Assembly (NCBI GenBank): GCA_001970855.1
Contig: LSSN01001040.1
Span: 1 to 37,355 of the forward strand
Source: Smittium culicis
Taxonomy: Eukaryota > Kickxellomycota > Harpellomycetes > Harpellales > Legeriomycetaceae
DNA: 37,355 nt
Reading direction: 5' to 3'
Every line of letters begins with the position of its first letter. Positions within the stretch are counted from its first letter, which is position 1. The notes under the pieces were generated by a model. It searched no databases, was not told the DNA's origin, and was given only the letters and a program-made list of their open reading frames with translations. Made by a program: the position numbers and the translations under genes. This document shows, piece by piece, positions 35,088-37,355 of this stretch.

Positions 35088-36950
35088 ATGTTTGCAATCA
35101 ATCTAAAAAAATCTTTCAACTTCAAAAATATTGCTCCAATTTCCAGAATCCAAGTATCCAAGTACTCAAAAATACTAGAAAATCGACCCGCAATTGTATT
35201 TGACATCGATGGAGTTTTAGTAAAGGTGTGCTAAATTTTCTATTTCTATACTCTTTTTGCATTTCCAATTTAATTTATTGAAATTCAATAACTAATCTAT
35301 ATTGTATAGGGTGATACAGTTTTGGAAAAAGGTGTGAAGGCTTTAAAATACCTAAATGGCGAAAATCCCTTAAATATTAAATTCCCATACATATTCATGA
35401 CTAATAGCGGAGGATTGACCGAAGAACAAAAAGCAAATGAAATTACTCAAAAAATGGGTGTTCAAGTTAACCCAAATCAAATAGTCCTTTCACACTCGCC
35501 AATGAGACAGCTAGTTAACAAGTACAGGAACGATAACGTTTTGGTCATCGGCGGTGTAAATGACAGATGTGCTGAAATTGCAAAAGATTACGGCTTCCTT
35601 AATGCGATATCCCCTTCAAAAATTCACAAATCTCAGCCAAACTTGTGGATTTTTTCTAAAACTGATAAAAGTGTCAAGGTAGATTTCTCCATTTTTTCAA
35701 TTTCTTTAAATCTCTTTATTTTGATACTCTTGTTCTATTTTATCATCCTCCCCCCCTCCTCTATTTTTTTGACCAAAGAAAAGGATATTTTCTTGTTCCC
35801 ATTTTGAAAATTTCTAGTCAATTATAATTCGCTAACGTTATATTTACTGAAATTATTTATTAACAGGAAAACGTAGATATTTTATCTAAAAAATTTTCTG
35901 CAATTTTTATGTTCCATGATTCCTACGACTGTAAGCCTGTCTAAATTCATCTATTCACCTATTGCTGAATAATTATTTAAACTTCATATATTTATTATTT
36001 ATTTAATTATTTCTGCAAGCTATCTGAAATTTTTAAATAAACTTAATTACTAATCATTACACCTACTTAGATGGACGTGATCTACAAATTTCTATGGATA
36101 TTTTAAGATCAAAGGATGCTATTTTAAATAACAAGTATTGCGAATCTAAAACTCAAAGTGTCCCCGTATATTTTTCGAACCAAGACTATGTAATACGCCC
36201 TTTCTTTTTTTCTTTTATCTTTTCTGATCTGCTTATTATCCATAGCTACTTCATTTTTTTTATATGAAATTATACATCAAATAACTGTTTTTTGTATCCA
36301 ATCTCTATTTACTCTTATAATTTAGCTTTTCAGTAATGAATCCGTCAATCCAAGATTTGCTCAGGGTGCATTTCACGAATCTCTAAAAGCGCTTTGGAAG
36401 GTAATAACATTTTAGTTCATAATACAATTAATTAAAAGATGCTTTTTTTATATTATATTTAAAGTTAATAATTTTTAATTTAAAGAAAAAAGTTAATATT
36501 GAGGAATTATTTTAATGTTAATTTTTTTTTTTTTTACAGAAAAGTACCAACTCTGAATTAAAATATAATGTTTTCGGCAAACCTCATAAAGTTCAATACG
36601 ACTATGCTGAGCAATTACTAAAATCCTTATCTGATTCAGCAAGTTCTATAAATAATAAAAACCAATCTAATATATATGGTAACCAACAAATAATTATTTA
36701 TCTCTATTTTGGTTTAAGCTCTTCAATTAAATATTTTTATTTTTACAATTCTTATCTTTCAAATTCAGCCATCGGCGACAATCCTTATTCTGACATAGCA
36801 GGAGCAAACAGTTATGGTTGGAACTCAGTTTTGGTTTGCACTGGAGTTTATCAAGGTTCCCCTGGCGTTAACCATAGTATACATAAAGCCAGTAACGTTA
36901 CTAGCGATGTTTATGAAGCTGTAAAGTGGATAGTTGAATCAAACTTATAG
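35088..36950 (+). CDS. HDHD5: HAD-superfamily hydrolase, CECR5/HDHD5/YKR070W family, 7 exons
   Basis: Exons 35088-35225, 35310-35678, 35867-35930, 36071-36189, 36326-36400, 36540-36678 and 36769-36950 join in frame to 361 residues, close to the family's usual size. HAD motif I is FDIDGVLVK (about 39-47), with the nucleophile and acid/base Asp pair; motif II is FMTNSGG; motif IV is IGDNPYSDIAGAN. Family hallmarks also seen are FMFHDSYDYGRDLQI, VPVYFSNQDY and NPRFAQGAFHESL. The first about 35 residues are rich in Lys/Arg/Ser/Asn with few acids, suggesting mitochondrial import, as proposed for relatives. The natural substrate of the family is not settled. All introns are GT-AG, 84-188 nt, with CTAAT/CTAAC-like branch sites. 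The frame of exon 2 runs on into intron 2 to 35807 if not spliced; the GTAGAT donor at 35679 is chosen because the next exon continues the family alignment. Confidence 0.9.
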
Positions 36951-37211
36951 TTATATAAACCGATGCTAGAACCATCATTAGACTAATATTGTCTGTTTGT
37001 TATTTTTTACAAGTTTCTAGAAATATTTTTTTCAGCTCTTTGATTTTAGATGATTTTGATATGTGCTTACAACCAATTTCATAGTTATACTTCTTCCCGT
37101 GTTGCATTTGATAAAAGTACATAAATAAAACTTGCACGTCATTATACTTGGATTTTTATTAATTTTAAAATTTTTTTCTAAGAATTCTTAAAGGATTTTT
37201 AATTTCTTTAC
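36951..37211. other. 3' flank of the HAD hydrolase gene
   Basis: Presumed 3' untranslated and downstream sequence. Nothing else recognised before the TATAC array. Confidence 0.5.
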
Positions 37212-37355
37212 ATACTATACTATACTATACTATACTATACTATACTATACTATACTATACTATACTATACTATACTATACTATACTATACTATACTATAC
37301 TATACTATACTATACTATACTATACTATACTATACTATACTATACTATACTATAC
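37212..37355. repeat. (TATAC)n pentanucleotide microsatellite reaching the window end
   Basis: About 29 uninterrupted copies of TATAC with no visible substitution, running off the right end of the window. The unit is not a known fungal telomere repeat (TTAGGG-like), so a microsatellite is the simplest reading. The true length is unknown. Confidence 0.95.

Noticed and set aside
35679..35807. Continuation of HAD exon 2 to a stop at 35807
   Set aside because: This is intron 2 read through; the family alignment resumes at 35867 after a CAG acceptor.
37212..37355. Telomere at the right end
   Set aside because: The TATAC unit is not G-rich and does not match known fungal telomere repeats; no subtelomeric features were seen.

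Overview
This is a eukaryotic, almost certainly fungal, nuclear segment. The evidence is short GT-AG introns with TACTAAC/CTAAT-type branch sites, a Zn(II)2Cys6 regulator, a Cyk3-type cytokinesis protein, and low-complexity Asn/Ser-rich coding regions in a very AT-rich genome. An early-diverging fungus such as Kickxellomycotina/Zoopagomycota is possible, but the sequence does not fix the lineage.

Layout: (1) 1-6.0 kb: a four-exon gene on + for a Cyk3-like protein (SH3 domain plus transglutaminase-like domain without the usual cysteine). (2) 6.0-8.8 kb: intergenic, with a possible decayed exon cluster on - at about 8.1-8.6 kb. (3) 8.8-11.5 kb: a Zn2Cys6 transcription factor on -, whose reading frame is best closed by a 13-nt microexon. 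Just upstream lies a fragment that resembles part of a second regulator. (4) About 12-27.7 kb: a gene-free, strongly AT-dominated desert holding a heavily mutated Tc1/mariner-like transposase relic near 23.2-24.1 kb. (5) 26.5-34.9 kb: eight copies of an about 189-bp non-autonomous piggyBac-type MITE (TTAA target duplications, CCCTTTC termini), clustered on both sides of a single-exon gene. (6) 29.6-33.5 kb: that gene encodes a 1274-residue disordered protein with a C-terminal SH3BGRL/glutaredoxin-like domain, the architecture of yeast Aip5. It carries a 42-nt tandem repeat array. (7) 35.1-36.95 kb: a seven-exon gene for a HAD hydrolase of the CECR5/HDHD5/YKR070W family. (8) 37.2 kb to the window end: an uninterrupted (TATAC)n array.

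Two of the four intact genes (Cyk3-like, Aip5-like) belong to families acting on the actin cytoskeleton, polarity or cytokinesis. Nothing in the layout shows they are co-regulated. The most notable unannotated feature is the MITE family, with its back-to-back inverted pairs. No autonomous partner transposase was seen here. No tRNA, rRNA or CRISPR array was recognised.
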